Below, one piece after another: positions 28,168 through 36,382 of a stretch of 64,000 bases of DNA. Within the stretch, counting starts at the first letter, position 1. Every line of letters begins with the position of its first letter. Source of the stretch: Paenibacillus pinisoli (GTDB lineage: Bacteria; Bacillota; Bacilli; Paenibacillales; Paenibacillaceae); NCBI RefSeq assembly GCF_003605435.1, contig NZ_QXQB01000003.1, positions 186,001 to 250,000 on the forward strand, given 5' to 3'. Both the position numbers and the translations under genes were made by a program. A model generated the notes under the pieces. The model did no database searches. It was given only the letters and a program-made list of their open reading frames with translations, and was not told where the DNA came from.

Positions 28168-30541
28168 GCGATATACCCCTCTCCGAAAGTCCGCTCGACA
28201 CAATGATCGGCATCAAAATAATGACCTCCAGGCCTTTACCGCGTTCCGAATAGAAGGAGATGTCTCCTTCAAGGCTAGCCACACGTTCTTTAATTCCTGA
28301 CAGGCCCATATGTTCAAACGTCTCTACCATATAATTCACATCAAGGCCGACACCGTCATCCTGATAACGGAAGTAGATCGTACCCTCGCGCAGCTCCAGC
28401 TCAAGCTGGACGAGCTTGGCGCCGGAATGCTTGTCTGCATTGCGCAGCAGCTCTTGGACAATCCGGTAGATGGCCGTGATTTGCTCCTCGTCCATCTGTT
28501 CGTGAATCGCCTTGGAACGGAACTGCACCTCGAAATTAACCCTCATTTGCGTATGCTCGATAATGGACTCGACAGCTTCAACTACACCCATCTCCTTCAG
28601 CAGCGGAGGGCGCAATTCATTACACGTTTCCCTTATCTGATGAATGACATCAAGCAATCCTTCTTTAATATCCTCCAGCTCGTTCCCAAGCTTATCCGAT
28701 ATTGGATGATCCATCATGACAGACTCCAGCTTGCGGTACCATAGCAGTTGATCCTGCAGCGCAGAGTCATGCAAATCCGCAGCCAGCTTCCTTCTCTCAT
28801 TCTCCGACAGACAGAAGAGAAGACGCAGCACCCATGGCGATGTCGTGTGCTCCTTGCGCACCTCCGACTCCAGATCCTCGATCAGCCCTTCGATCAAATA
28901 CAGGTTCTCGAATACAATGCTGGAATAATTGGACATGGTCTTGAGCCATCTAATCTCATCCGAGTTGAACCGTGTATGGTTGGTCTTGAGACCAATCCAC
29001 AAGATATGATAGCGCGAACGCTGTCTGCCGATAATGAGGCCAAGCCCGTATGGCAGATCGATCAATTCGCCCAGCTTGAACGTATTCATCACGCTCAGCA
29101 GGAAGTCGCCCGTTACTCTTTCCTCATGATCATCGCCCATCGGGAAGACGGCATTCTCCGCCTGATCCACAATGAGGAACTTAATGCGGCTCACCGGCAG
29201 CAAGGAATCAATCTCTTGCTTCAGGACAGCTTCAAGATCAGCCTGCTTCATAACCCGGGCGATGCTTCTGGAGAATCGGTCCAGACTATCTTGATAGCTG
29301 TACATCGCCTTGAACAGCTTCGGCCGGAAGCGCTGGTCGATCTGCTCCTTGGCATACAGGAATAAGGTGATGCCGATGAAGATGACAAGAAAAATTCCAA
29401 CCCAATTCGTCCAGACAATACCCGGTGTATCCATTAATACGGCCGAGATAATGAGCGTGATCACAATAGAAGGAATGAGCGAAAGCGCAGTGTAATATTT
29501 GAAGCGCGTCAAAATAAAATCGATATCGAACAACTGGTTCGAAGTCGACAAATAGAAATAAACGACTGGCAAAATAAATAGGAACAACGCCGTAAAAGCT
29601 GGAGGCAGAATTTGCCCAGCGCCGAACATTTGCGGCAATAAGTTAAGTGTAGCAAATGGCGTAAATGCTACGAGATGGGAAGTCAGAGTAATTGTGAACA
29701 GCGACTTCAGTTTTGTCCGCCGATGCTTGATAAACTTTCCAATCAGCTTCAGCGCACAAATCAAATTGCTTATTAATACAATGGCGCTATATGCACCCTT
29801 AATATAAGTAAATACTTCAATAGTAAATAAATCCGTCCATATATAAATCAAGCTAAATAAGCTCTGTGCTCCTACAATGGCATAAAGCACAGACAGCGTT
29901 TTATTCCCGATTAAGTAATTATCGAACCGCTTCAAATAGATGTTCATGAAGCTCATGAATATAAGCGGTATATTAGGCAAAACGACATAAATAATAGAGA
30001 TACCTATGGGATCTCGTAAAATCGAGGCGGAGGAGCTGTAATAGGAAAGTCCTATAGATAAGAAAAAAAGAATAAGCATGATAACAGCCGGATCATGCCT
30101 TCTTTTCACGTAGAGAAAGACGGAAAACGCACAAAAAATAATCAAAGATATCCCGGGTATATATAGCTGAAGCAAGAGTTCTAACGTGGAATGGTCACCT
30201 GACCATGCTTTAGAGAAAGTAATCAGTTTCGTCTCATTATCACGATTTAATATGAGGACATTATCGGCGTATTCCAGTGAATAATATTTTGTTACATTCT
30301 CGAACTCTTCTGCAGGCCTGTGATTGACTTCCAGAACCCGATCGCCAATCTGAAGGCCTGTCATCCTTGCTTGCCCTTCTGGTTCAATGGATTCAACCGT
30401 GTATCCATTAACCGGATCATGGGTAAGCACAGCTCGTATAGATGGCGCACTGGTTATGACCAAGGTCAGATATACCAAGAGACCGACAAATACCACCAGG
30501 AAGAAGGTTGTAGTGATGCGATTCAACATAGTAGATTTCAT
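28145..30541 (-). CDS. comP: ComP-like membrane sensor histidine kinase
   Basis: 798 residues. Helix 1 (about 10-30) is followed by an extracytoplasmic PDZ-like segment (YTVESIEPEGQARMTGLQIG, about 46-75), then about seven more helices up to residue 400. This is the layout of B. subtilis ComP, including the FDIDFILTRFKYY motif after the membrane part. The HisKA_3 dimerisation motif LAADLHDSALQDQ gives H591. The HATPase has RNADKHSG (about N701), DDGVGLD and MGLSGIKERV. It should phosphorylate the ComA-like regulator when the ComX-type pheromone binds. It starts 30 nt after the comX stop and overlaps comA. Confidence 0.88.
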   Translation of the reverse strand: MKSTMLNRITTTFFLVVFVGLLVYLTLVITSAPSIRAVLTHDPVNGYTVESIEPEGQARMTGLQIGDRVLEVNHRPAEEFENVTKYYSLEYADNVLILNRDNETKLITFSKAWSGDHSTLELLLQLYIPGISLIIFCAFSVFLYVKRRHDPAVIMLILFFLSIGLSYYSSSASILRDPIGISIIYVVLPNIPLIFMSFMNIYLKRFDNYLIGNKTLSVLYAIVGAQSLFSLIYIWTDLFTIEVFTYIKGAYSAIVLISNLICALKLIGKFIKHRRTKLKSLFTITLTSHLVAFTPFATLNLLPQMFGAGQILPPAFTALFLFILPVVYFYLSTSNQLFDIDFILTRFKYYTALSLIPSIVITLIISAVLMDTPGIVWTNWVGIFLVIFIGITLFLYAKEQIDQRFRPKLFKAMYSYQDSLDRFSRSIARVMKQADLEAVLKQEIDSLLPVSRIKFLIVDQAENAVFPMGDDHEERVTGDFLLSVMNTFKLGELIDLPYGLGLIIGRQRSRYHILWIGLKTNHTRFNSDEIRWLKTMSNYSSIVFENLYLIEGLIEDLESEVRKEHTTSPWVLRLLFCLSENERRKLAADLHDSALQDQLLWYRKLESVMMDHPISDKLGNELEDIKEGLLDVIHQIRETCNELRPPLLKEMGVVEAVESIIEHTQMRVNFEVQFRSKAIHEQMDEEQITAIYRIVQELLRNADKHSGAKLVQLELELREGTIYFRYQDDGVGLDVNYMVETFEHMGLSGIKERVASLEGDISFYSERGKGLEVIILMPIIVSSGLSERGISRDSYLIS

Positions 30542-30571
30542 ACAACCTCTTCCTTTCAGCCCGTTAGTCCA

Positions 30572-30739
30572 TTAGTTCCAGATGAATGCGTATCCATTCT
30601 TTTCGTGTTTGTTGTTCATCTCGTTTAGCAGAGCCTTATGTTCTGCCGCGGAAACTCCAGCGAATTGAGGTTGTCCTCCCAAAGCCAGTGACATCTTTTC
30701 AGTGCTGCTGACCAGTTGACGAATTGTGTCTTTCAACAT
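30572..30739 (-). CDS. comX: ComX-type pheromone precursor
   Basis: 55 codons, ATG 30739 behind GGAGGAG. Composition: MLKDTIRQLVSSTEKMSLAL, a short Gly/Pro stretch, an AEHKALLNEM helix, then a C-terminal end KNGYAFIWN in which Trp is the penultimate residue (W54). It lies exactly where comX sits between comQ and comP. Length (55), the N-terminal amphipathic segment and a Trp close to the C-terminus match ComX precursors, whose Trp is prenylated by ComQ before release of the C-terminal peptide. Sequence outside these features is too variable to align by eye. It is too short for most ORF thresholds. Confidence 0.85.
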   Translation of the reverse strand: MLKDTIRQLVSSTEKMSLALGGQPQFAGVSAAEHKALLNEMNNKHEKNGYAFIWN

Positions 30740-30791
30740 TAGAACTCCTCCGCCTCTCTACTAAATCTTATATTAATTCTAGTACATTTAT

Positions 30792-30820
30792 ACTATATCA
30801 AGATTTAATAGGATAGCCAA
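30792..30820 (-). promoter_or_regulatory. Candidate comX promoter
   Basis: On the minus strand TTGGCT (30820-30815), 17 nt, TATAGT (30797-30792), about 55 nt before the comX ATG. The -35 is weak, as expected of an activated promoter. Confidence 0.6.
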
Positions 30821-30858
30821 CGCAAAACTAATTCGTATTTACCGAAATGGGTTTTGCG
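30821..30858. promoter_or_regulatory. Nested dyad directly upstream of the comX -35 box
   Basis: CGCAAAAC (30821-30828) and GTTTTGCG (30851-30858) are inverted, and inside them TTCG (30832-30835) and CGAA (30843-30846) share nearly the same centre (30839). It abuts the -35 box, a typical position for an activator such as a ComA dimer. The sequence is not the B. subtilis ComA box. Confidence 0.5.
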
Positions 30859-30874
30859 CGATTGTCGAAAAGTC

Positions 30875-31807
30875 TTATGCTGACTGGCCTCCCGCAAGCA
30901 GATGAAGCAGCTTGTCCTTCCAAACCGCATCCGCTTGCAGCTCCGCCAGAAGCTCTTGAAATCGGTTATAGTGCATACGGCTTACGACAGAACCGTATAA
31001 TATTACGCCGGATTGCTCGCATGCCTGCAAAAATAATTCTTTCTTCCCGGTTGCATCATTTTGGCTTCCGCTGCCGTTGTAGTAGTCCCTGATCCAGCCT
31101 ACCTGCTCGTCTGGCCCTTCAAGAAGATACATGGTCAGCAGCGTATGCTTGCGGTTCAGAAAATCGCTTTTCTCATCCCATCGCAGCAGATCTCTGCAAT
31201 CGTTCCGAATCTGCGCCGATATGCCTAGCTCTGCCGCATACTCCGCAACCGTCTCATTCCATGGACGGCCGGCAAGCAGAACACCCGCCATGCATGCCAT
31301 CACGAGCAGCGAAGCGGACTTGCTTCGCACCATCTGGAAGTAGCTTTCTTCCGTAAGCGTGTCATTGGCCAAATCCAGCATTTGCCCGTTGGCCGATAGG
31401 AGCAACTGCTTGTTCATCATAATAGCCAATTCGCCCCGAAGTGCGGGATCAGCAGCGCTGAGAAGCAGCGCTTGCTGAGAGAGTGTCACCAGCGACGTGG
31501 CAACGTGAAGAGCAATCGGCATAGGCGCCTTCATCCAAGGCTTCGACGGAGCATCCCCGTCCTCCAGATCATCCAGAATGTCAGATGCGAGAATAAAGAG
31601 TTCAACTGCAGCCGCAGCCCCTTCAATATCAGCGTCTTTGCCCCGGAACATATGATAATGGATGGCGGTAAGCTCGCCGAACATCATGGTCTCTCCCAGC
31701 TTTTCTTCTATAAAGGATAGCGAGACATCCAGCAGGGGCTGCGCTGTAAACCACTCTGAGGCATACTGCTTCATTCGGGTGCCTACATGCTCTTTCACAA
31801 TTGACAC
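30875..31807 (-). CDS. comQ: ComQ-like isoprenyl transferase (polyprenyl synthetase fold)
   Basis: 310 residues, GTG start at 31807 with GGAGG at 7-nt spacing (the next ATG is inside the protein). It is a trans-prenyltransferase relative with one clear aspartate-rich motif, SDILDDLEDGD (D79-D80-x-x-D83), and a later NDCRDLL region. It lacks the length and second DDxxD of ordinary farnesyl or heptaprenyl synthases, as ComQ does. Next to a small Trp-tailed peptide gene and a ComP/ComA pair it should prenylate the peptide's Trp. The 135-nt gap to comX holds the promoter and dyad. Confidence 0.85.
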   Translation of the reverse strand: MSIVKEHVGTRMKQYASEWFTAQPLLDVSLSFIEEKLGETMMFGELTAIHYHMFRGKDADIEGAAAAVELFILASDILDDLEDGDAPSKPWMKAPMPIALHVATSLVTLSQQALLLSAADPALRGELAIMMNKQLLLSANGQMLDLANDTLTEESYFQMVRSKSASLLVMACMAGVLLAGRPWNETVAEYAAELGISAQIRNDCRDLLRWDEKSDFLNRKHTLLTMYLLEGPDEQVGWIRDYYNGSGSQNDATGKKELFLQACEQSGVILYGSVVSRMHYNRFQELLAELQADAVWKDKLLHLLAGGQSA

Positions 31808-31840
31808 AGCCAGTCCTCCGATGCATTCAATAATATTCCA

Positions 31841-31869
31841 ATTATACTATGAATATCGGATTGTTTCAT
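31841..31869 (-). promoter_or_regulatory. Candidate comQ promoter
   Basis: Perfect TATAAT (31846-31841) with ATGAAA (31869-31864) 17 nt upstream, about 35 nt before the comQ start. Confidence 0.45.
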
Positions 31870-32014
31870 CCTTGCTTGACGACTTCTTATTTCCCCCCTC
31901 GCTTCTCTTCATTAAGAGATGTGCAATCATCTCCATACGTTTCTCCACTAGGCTCTTGCGCTCATTGGCCGGATCGTTGCCGCGTCTGCCGAGATTCGTG
32001 GATTTAAACTTCAA
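31847..32014 (-). CDS. Possible small basic ORF of unknown function
   Basis: 55 codons from TTG 32014 (59 from ATG 32026), overlapping the end of the ABC ATPase gene in another frame. GGGAGG (32017-32022) is too close to the TTG (2 nt) and downstream of the ATG, so the start is doubtful. The product would be polar and Lys/Arg/Ser-rich with no membrane helix. It may be a remnant, a small protein or chance. Its position is where an ABC permease gene would normally follow. Confidence 0.2.
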   Translation of the reverse strand: MKFKSTNLGRRGNDPANERKSLVEKRMEMIAHLLMKRSEGGNKKSSSKDETIRYS

Positions 32015-32747
32015 CACCTCCCGCATTGCTTACGGCGTAATGCATATATACGGCTTCCATGGTCAATCCGCCACCAGGGAGTTCTGCAATCAATTTTGTC
32101 GGGCTGTCACAAGCAACTAAGCTTCCCTCCCTCATGACACCAACACGATCACAGTGGTACTGGATCTCGGTCATATCATGCGATACGATGACGATGGTTT
32201 TGCCCTGCAATTTGAGTGAGGCCAGGATGGCCCAATATTCCTTCTTCGCTTGTGCGTCGAGCCCGGTTGTCGGCTCGTCCAGGAAGATGATCGAGGGATC
32301 GTTCACGACGGCGATCGCCAAAGTCGTGCGCTGCCTGAGTCCTCCGGACAGCCTCCTTACCACCTTATCCTCATAAGGCGTAAGGCCGAATTGCTTCAAG
32401 ATGCCTTCAATATTATTCTTCTGATGGTAGAATCCCTGGAACATGTCCAAAGCCTCTCGTACCGTAAGCCTGTCAACAAGCGAAGTGCTTTGCGAAAATA
32501 TATTGATATGCTCCTTCAGCTTGTCCCCTTCCGTGCTCATATTAATCCCCATTACATTCAATACGCCTTCATCGAGAATCTGATTGCCGGATAGCAGCTC
32601 AAGCAGCGTCGTCTTGCCTGCCCCATTCTTGCCGATTAAACCGAATAGCTCGCCCTTCTTGACCTGAAAGGATACTTGCTTGATCGCATTATTCGTCCCA
32701 TAGTGCTTGCTGACTGTGTCCATCTGAATAATCGCTTGCTTATCCAT
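32004..32747 (-). CDS. ABC transporter ATP-binding protein (orphan)
   Basis: 247 residues. Walker A GKNGAGKTT (about 40-48), signature LSGGLRQRTTLAIAV, Walker B IIFLDEPTTGLD and H-loop VSHD are all intact, so it should be an active ATPase of the CcmA/drug-export type. The usual partner permease is not encoded downstream; the next genes are a doubtful small ORF and comQ. It may serve a permease elsewhere, or the permease was lost. It shares an upstream motif (AACGCAAAAC, 32829-32838) with comX, which suggests it may be part of the same regulon and perhaps pheromone- or immunity-related. Confidence 0.88.
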   Translation of the reverse strand: MDKQAIIQMDTVSKHYGTNNAIKQVSFQVKKGELFGLIGKNGAGKTTLLELLSGNQILDEGVLNVMGINMSTEGDKLKEHINIFSQSTSLVDRLTVREALDMFQGFYHQKNNIEGILKQFGLTPYEDKVVRRLSGGLRQRTTLAIAVVNDPSIIFLDEPTTGLDAQAKKEYWAILASLKLQGKTIVIVSHDMTEIQYHCDRVGVMREGSLVACDSPTKLIAELPGGGLTMEAVYMHYAVSNAGGVEV

Positions 32748-32828
32748 TCGGTTGCCTCCGTAATTATTTTATTGATTCTACGATAGCGCATTCAAAACGC
32801 GATTTCACCGAAAATCTGACTCGTAATT

Positions 32829-32847
32829 AACGCAAAACAATTGCGTT
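32829..32847. promoter_or_regulatory. Palindrome upstream of the ABC ATPase, shared half-site with comX region
   Basis: AACGCAA-AACAA-TTGCGTT is a perfect inverted repeat. Its AACGCAAAAC (32829-32838) is identical to 30819-30828 in front of comX. A possible promoter (minus strand TTGAAT 32795-32790, 18 nt, TAAAAT) lies between it and the ATPase start. Confidence 0.5.
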
Positions 32848-32878
32848 CCGAAAAACCTCAAAAATGTTATGCACAATG

Positions 32879-33161
32879 ATATCCACAGACGTGAATAAAT
32901 TGTTAGTTAATTCTGTCGAAATATATAACGAACTCCTTTACTAAAAATGTCGTTTTGGCGCGAGGCGGTCGTTTCTCAATAAAGAACGTGGATCATTATC
33001 CACGTTATACACATTATCCACAGTGTATAAGTGAAAAAACTATCCACGTTTGCATGTTTTATTTTATTATCGTAAACCCGCATAATTGCACATATTAATG
33101 CAATTATTCACACTATTCTGTAGGTATGTGGATAACTTTGTGCACAATTCATTCATCCACA
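32879..33161. promoter_or_regulatory. DnaA-box cluster in the 434-bp intergenic spacer
   Basis: The spacer 32748-33181 is AT-rich and carries no gene that I can see. Exact TTATNCACA boxes: 33005-33013 (+), 33014-33022 (+), 33104-33112 (+), 33127-33135 (-). One-mismatch boxes: 32879-32887 (+), 32996-33004 (+), 33022-33030 (-), 33153-33161 (+). Three of them (32996-33022) abut head to tail without a gap. CGTGGAT/ATCCACG (32987-33004) is an extra dyad. Such non-oriC clusters in bacilli bind DnaA and titrate it or regulate genes. Neighbours are not dnaA/dnaN, so this is not a standard oriC. Confidence 0.78.
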
Positions 33162-33181
33162 GCTTTTTTTACGCTAAAAAA

Positions 33182-33994
33182 TCATTTTCGCCGGCCAATA
33201 TACAAAATATGAGTAGAACTGCCAAGCATAGACGGGTCATCCGACAATTCCGAGATGAGCTCCATCAGTTGACGGCAGCTTTCTTCTCCCTGACCGCTCC
33301 AATATTCGTACGACTGGCCATGCAGCGCAGACGCATATCCGTCTGAACCGACCAGTTTGACCGTCTCGAAGCCCTCTTCTTCCATAAAAGGAGCGATTCG
33401 CTCCACGCGCTCGCCATACATGCCAGTGAACCTGCCGGCGTCGCTATGATTAAATACCCCCGTCCGCGCGAATTCAACCAGCCCATCGATGCGGTCATTA
33501 GGCTTCCATTGCAAAGGGTTCTTCATGCACTGCTGCAAGAATGCGCCGCGGGGCATAAAGGCCACAGCCGCCATTCCGCCAGGCTTCGTAATGCGGCGCA
33601 GCTCCCGAACAGCCTGTCTGCGGTCCTTCTCCTCCTGCAAATGATAAAGCGGCCCCATCATGACCGCAGCATCAAAGGACACATCCGCAAAACATTCCAG
33701 CGCTGTTGCATTGCCGACATGAAATCCCGAGAACGCGCCTTCCACGCCTGCCGCCTTAGCATTCTCCCTTGCCTGCGCTGCAAAGCGCGGCATCATATCC
33801 GCCAGCCCTACGCGATACCCTCTCTTCGCAAGCTCGACCGCATACTTGCCTGGCCCCGATCCAATATCGGCAACATGCCCGCCTTCCGGCAAGTACCTTA
33901 GCAAGTAATGCAGATTTACAAAAAACTCGAGCGGCTCCCGATCGAGCCGCCCCCATTCATCATACTGTTCGTAATAATCCTGTACCGTTCCCAC
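33182..33994 (-). CDS. Class I SAM-dependent methyltransferase
   Basis: 270 residues, GTG start at 33994 behind GGGGGAG (5-nt spacing). SAM-binding motif I VADIGSGPGKYAVELAKRG (about residues 40-58), motif II LADMMPRF, then DAAVMMGPLYHLQ and KPGGMAAVAFMPR. It resembles ubiE/methyltransferase-11 type enzymes acting on small molecules. The substrate is unknown. It is the first gene after leuA on the minus strand (15 nt downstream), so it may be co-transcribed with it. No transport or biosynthetic neighbour indicates a role. Confidence 0.87.
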   Translation of the reverse strand: MGTVQDYYEQYDEWGRLDREPLEFFVNLHYLLRYLPEGGHVADIGSGPGKYAVELAKRGYRVGLADMMPRFAAQARENAKAAGVEGAFSGFHVGNATALECFADVSFDAAVMMGPLYHLQEEKDRRQAVRELRRITKPGGMAAVAFMPRGAFLQQCMKNPLQWKPNDRIDGLVEFARTGVFNHSDAGRFTGMYGERVERIAPFMEEEGFETVKLVGSDGYASALHGQSYEYWSGQGEESCRQLMELISELSDDPSMLGSSTHILYIGRRK

Positions 33995-34009
33995 TGGAAC
34001 TCCCCCTGC

Positions 34010-35575
34010 CTATTCGCCCGCAGTACGCTTCTCTTTCGCCTTGCTGCGCGCCCCTGCGGTCATTATCGCTTGGTTGCACGCCGAGATATAAGCTTCTGCC
34101 GCCGCCAAAATAATATCCTTGTTCGCTGACGTTCCGCGATATCGCGTGCCATTATGGATAATGCTGACGACTGCTTCTCCATGAGCATCTTCTCCTGTGG
34201 ACAGCGAGTGCAGCTCCAGATCTTCGAACTCCACCGATACCGGAATCGCTTGGCCGATCGCATGAATTACCGCTTCGACAGGACCGGCGCCCATCGCGAT
34301 GTAGGACTTCTCAGCGCTTTGCCCATTCTCGCGAACCGTTACGGTAGCGCTGCGCGAACGCTGTGTTCCGGCATGCACATGCAGATCGACAAGCGCGAAC
34401 GGATCAGGCTGCGTCTTGGTCATCTCGCCCGCAATGCGAATCAATTGATCGTCCGTGACAATCTTCTGTCCATCCGCCACTTCCTTGAAGCGGTTGTATA
34501 CGCTCTTGAATTGCTCCTCTGTCACATCCACGCCGTACTCTGCCAGACGATGCTTGATGGCATGGCTGCCGGAGTGCTTGCCCAGAATAATCATGTTGCG
34601 GGAGATGCCCATCGCTTCCGGGTCCATAATTTCATACGTATTGCGATTTTTCAGCAGGCCGTCCTGATGGATGCCCGACTCGTGCTGGAAGGCGTTGCGG
34701 CCGACAATCGGCTTGTTGTACGCGATCGGGAAGTTCATCGTGCGGCTGACAAGACGAGAGGTCTCGTAGATCTCGCTAATATCGACATTCGTTGTCGCCT
34801 GCATGGCATCCTTGCGCGTCTCGATTGCCATAACCAGCTCCTCCAGCGAACAGTTGCCCGCACGCTCGCCAATGCCGTTCACTGTCACCTCGATCTGCGT
34901 TGCTCCGCCTTGAATCGCCGCCAGGCTGTTCGCTACAGCCAGACCCAGATCATTGTGGCAGTGCGCGCTGTAGCGGACCGTCTCCCCGCCTCTCGCTTCA
35001 CGGCGGACCGCTTGGAACAAATCGATAATTTCATTCGGCATGGCATAACCAAGCGTATCTGGCAGATTGATGACCGTTGCCCCTTCAGCAATGACCGCCT
35101 CCACCAGCTGAATGACGAAGTCGCGACCCGATCTTGTCGAATCCATTGCCGAGAATTCAATCTCGTCGACGAACTGCTTGCCATAGGCTACCATCTCACG
35201 CGCAATTTGGACGACCTCGTCGCGAGACTTGCGCAGCTGATGATTCAAGTGAATGTCCGAAGAAGAGATGAACAGATGCAATCTGCGCTTGGCCGCGTCC
35301 TGGGTCGCTTGCACTGCAGCATCAATATCCGCTTTCACTGCGCGAGCGAAGCCTGCAATCTCTACATTTTGCAGCTCACGGGAAATTTGCTGCACCGCAG
35401 CAAATTCGCCCGGGCTGGATACGGCGAATCCAGGCTCAATAACATCAATGCCAAGCTTGGCCAGCTGCCGCGCAATAATGATCTTCCGCTCAGGCGCAAT
35501 GGAAGCGCCCGGGGATTGTTCGCCATCTCTCAAAGTTGTATCGAAAATTTGTACATTCTTCATTGTGTTCGTCAT
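34010..35575 (-). CDS. leuA: 2-isopropylmalate synthase
   Basis: 521 residues, ATG 35575 behind AGGAGG. The catalytic barrel shows IFDTTLRDGEQSPGASI, GFAVSSPGEFAAV, HCHNDLGLAVANSLAA with the metal-binding HxH, and NGIGERAGNCSLEE. The C-terminal LeuA dimer domain (about 390-510) gives leucine feedback control. It commits 2-oxoisovalerate to leucine synthesis. The next leu genes are not downstream; a methyltransferase follows. Expression is controlled by two tandem T-box leaders and a strong promoter upstream. Confidence 0.95.
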   Translation of the reverse strand: MTNTMKNVQIFDTTLRDGEQSPGASIAPERKIIIARQLAKLGIDVIEPGFAVSSPGEFAAVQQISRELQNVEIAGFARAVKADIDAAVQATQDAAKRRLHLFISSSDIHLNHQLRKSRDEVVQIAREMVAYGKQFVDEIEFSAMDSTRSGRDFVIQLVEAVIAEGATVINLPDTLGYAMPNEIIDLFQAVRREARGGETVRYSAHCHNDLGLAVANSLAAIQGGATQIEVTVNGIGERAGNCSLEELVMAIETRKDAMQATTNVDISEIYETSRLVSRTMNFPIAYNKPIVGRNAFQHESGIHQDGLLKNRNTYEIMDPEAMGISRNMIILGKHSGSHAIKHRLAEYGVDVTEEQFKSVYNRFKEVADGQKIVTDDQLIRIAGEMTKTQPDPFALVDLHVHAGTQRSRSATVTVRENGQSAEKSYIAMGAGPVEAVIHAIGQAIPVSVEFEDLELHSLSTGEDAHGEAVVSIIHNGTRYRGTSANKDIILAAAEAYISACNQAIMTAGARSKAKEKRTAGE

Positions 35576-35606
35576 TGTGTATTCCTCCTAATGGGTTTTG
35601 GGTAAC

Positions 35607-35980
35607 AAAAAAGCATGCCGTCTCGATGAAGAGACGACATGCTTTCGCATATGCCGTGGTACCACTCTACTTGGCAGCATCGTATGCAGAACGCCGCATG
35701 CATACTGCATGCTTTATGCGCGTCCTGGGACAACTGCCCGCTTGGAGCCGGTTGACGACGGCTAGCCGTAACGGAGTAGGATATCCCCTGCCTTATGCCG
35801 GCAAGAGTATCGTTCCCCTGTTCCGCTCCCAGGCGAGTTTCAAGCCAGGCATTCGGCTGCGTCGCACCAACCCGCAGCTCTCTGCTTGAAGGACTGCCTT
35901 CTCGGGTTTCGAGAAGAGCTCCCCTTCGTATTCCTGCTCTGACTTTACTTGCTCCTGTTCATTGCGTTTGTGCTATAAGA
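35607..35980 (-). promoter_or_regulatory. T-box leader 2 (leucine type) with terminator, proximal to leuA
   Basis: T-box sequence AGAGTGGTACCACGG (35668-35654). Stem I includes the GAGAGCTGCGGG..GGTGCGACGCAGC distal motif. The specifier region reads GAAACTCGCCTGGGAGC with CTC (Leu) at 35837-35835. Terminator: GAGACGGCATGCTT paired with AAGCATGTCGTCTC (35611-35644) and TTTTTT. Uncharged tRNA-Leu would favour the antiterminator and leuA expression. Confidence 0.88.
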
Positions 35981-36026
35981 ATTGTCGGTTAATTGATGAT
36001 TGAATCTACTTGCAACCTCCAGACAA

Positions 36027-36376
36027 CAAGAAAAGCCTGTCGCCTCTACTCAAGAGACGACAGGCTATAATGACCCGCGCGGTACCACCCTTGTTGACCA
36101 TCTCACGTTATTGGATCATAACGGGAGACATGCCCACCTTAGTCATAAGACCGGCTCCGGATGCCGATGCTTATGTACCCCGTTACGGAGGTTAACCGTA
36201 GCCATGTACGCAAGCTCGCCCAAGAAAACAAAGGCCGCTTCTTTCCATCGCTCCGCTCCCAGGCGAGCTTCGAACCCTTCTTCGGCTGCGTTGCACCTTC
36301 CCGCAGCTCTCTGCTTCCCCGATTGGTTCTACTGTTCCTGTTCCCAGCGTTTCATCCATATGTGATTGAAGTATTG
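36027..36376 (-). promoter_or_regulatory. T-box leader 1 (leucine type) with terminator, distal
   Basis: Canonical T-box AGGGTGGTACCGCG (36091-36078). The specifier region reads GAAGCTCGCCTGGGAGC with CTC (Leu) at 36267-36265, and the GAGAGCTGCGGG..GCAACGCAGC motif is as in leader 2. Terminator stem AGCCTGTCG/CGACAGGCT (36034-36066) followed by TTTTCTTG. The second leader is directly downstream. Confidence 0.92.
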
Positions 36377-36382
36377 TTGCTT

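Noticed and set aside
30320-30628. Plus-strand frames across the comX/comP junction
   Set aside because: No ribosome binding site; the minus-strand comX and comP frames explain the coding signal.
32748-33181. Chromosomal replication origin
   Set aside because: DnaA boxes and AT-rich DNA are present, but none of the usual oriC neighbours is here; a non-oriC cluster is the simpler reading.
34154-35605. 483-codon open frame opposite leuA
   Set aside because: Antisense to leuA, low-complexity composition, no start signal; a shadow frame.
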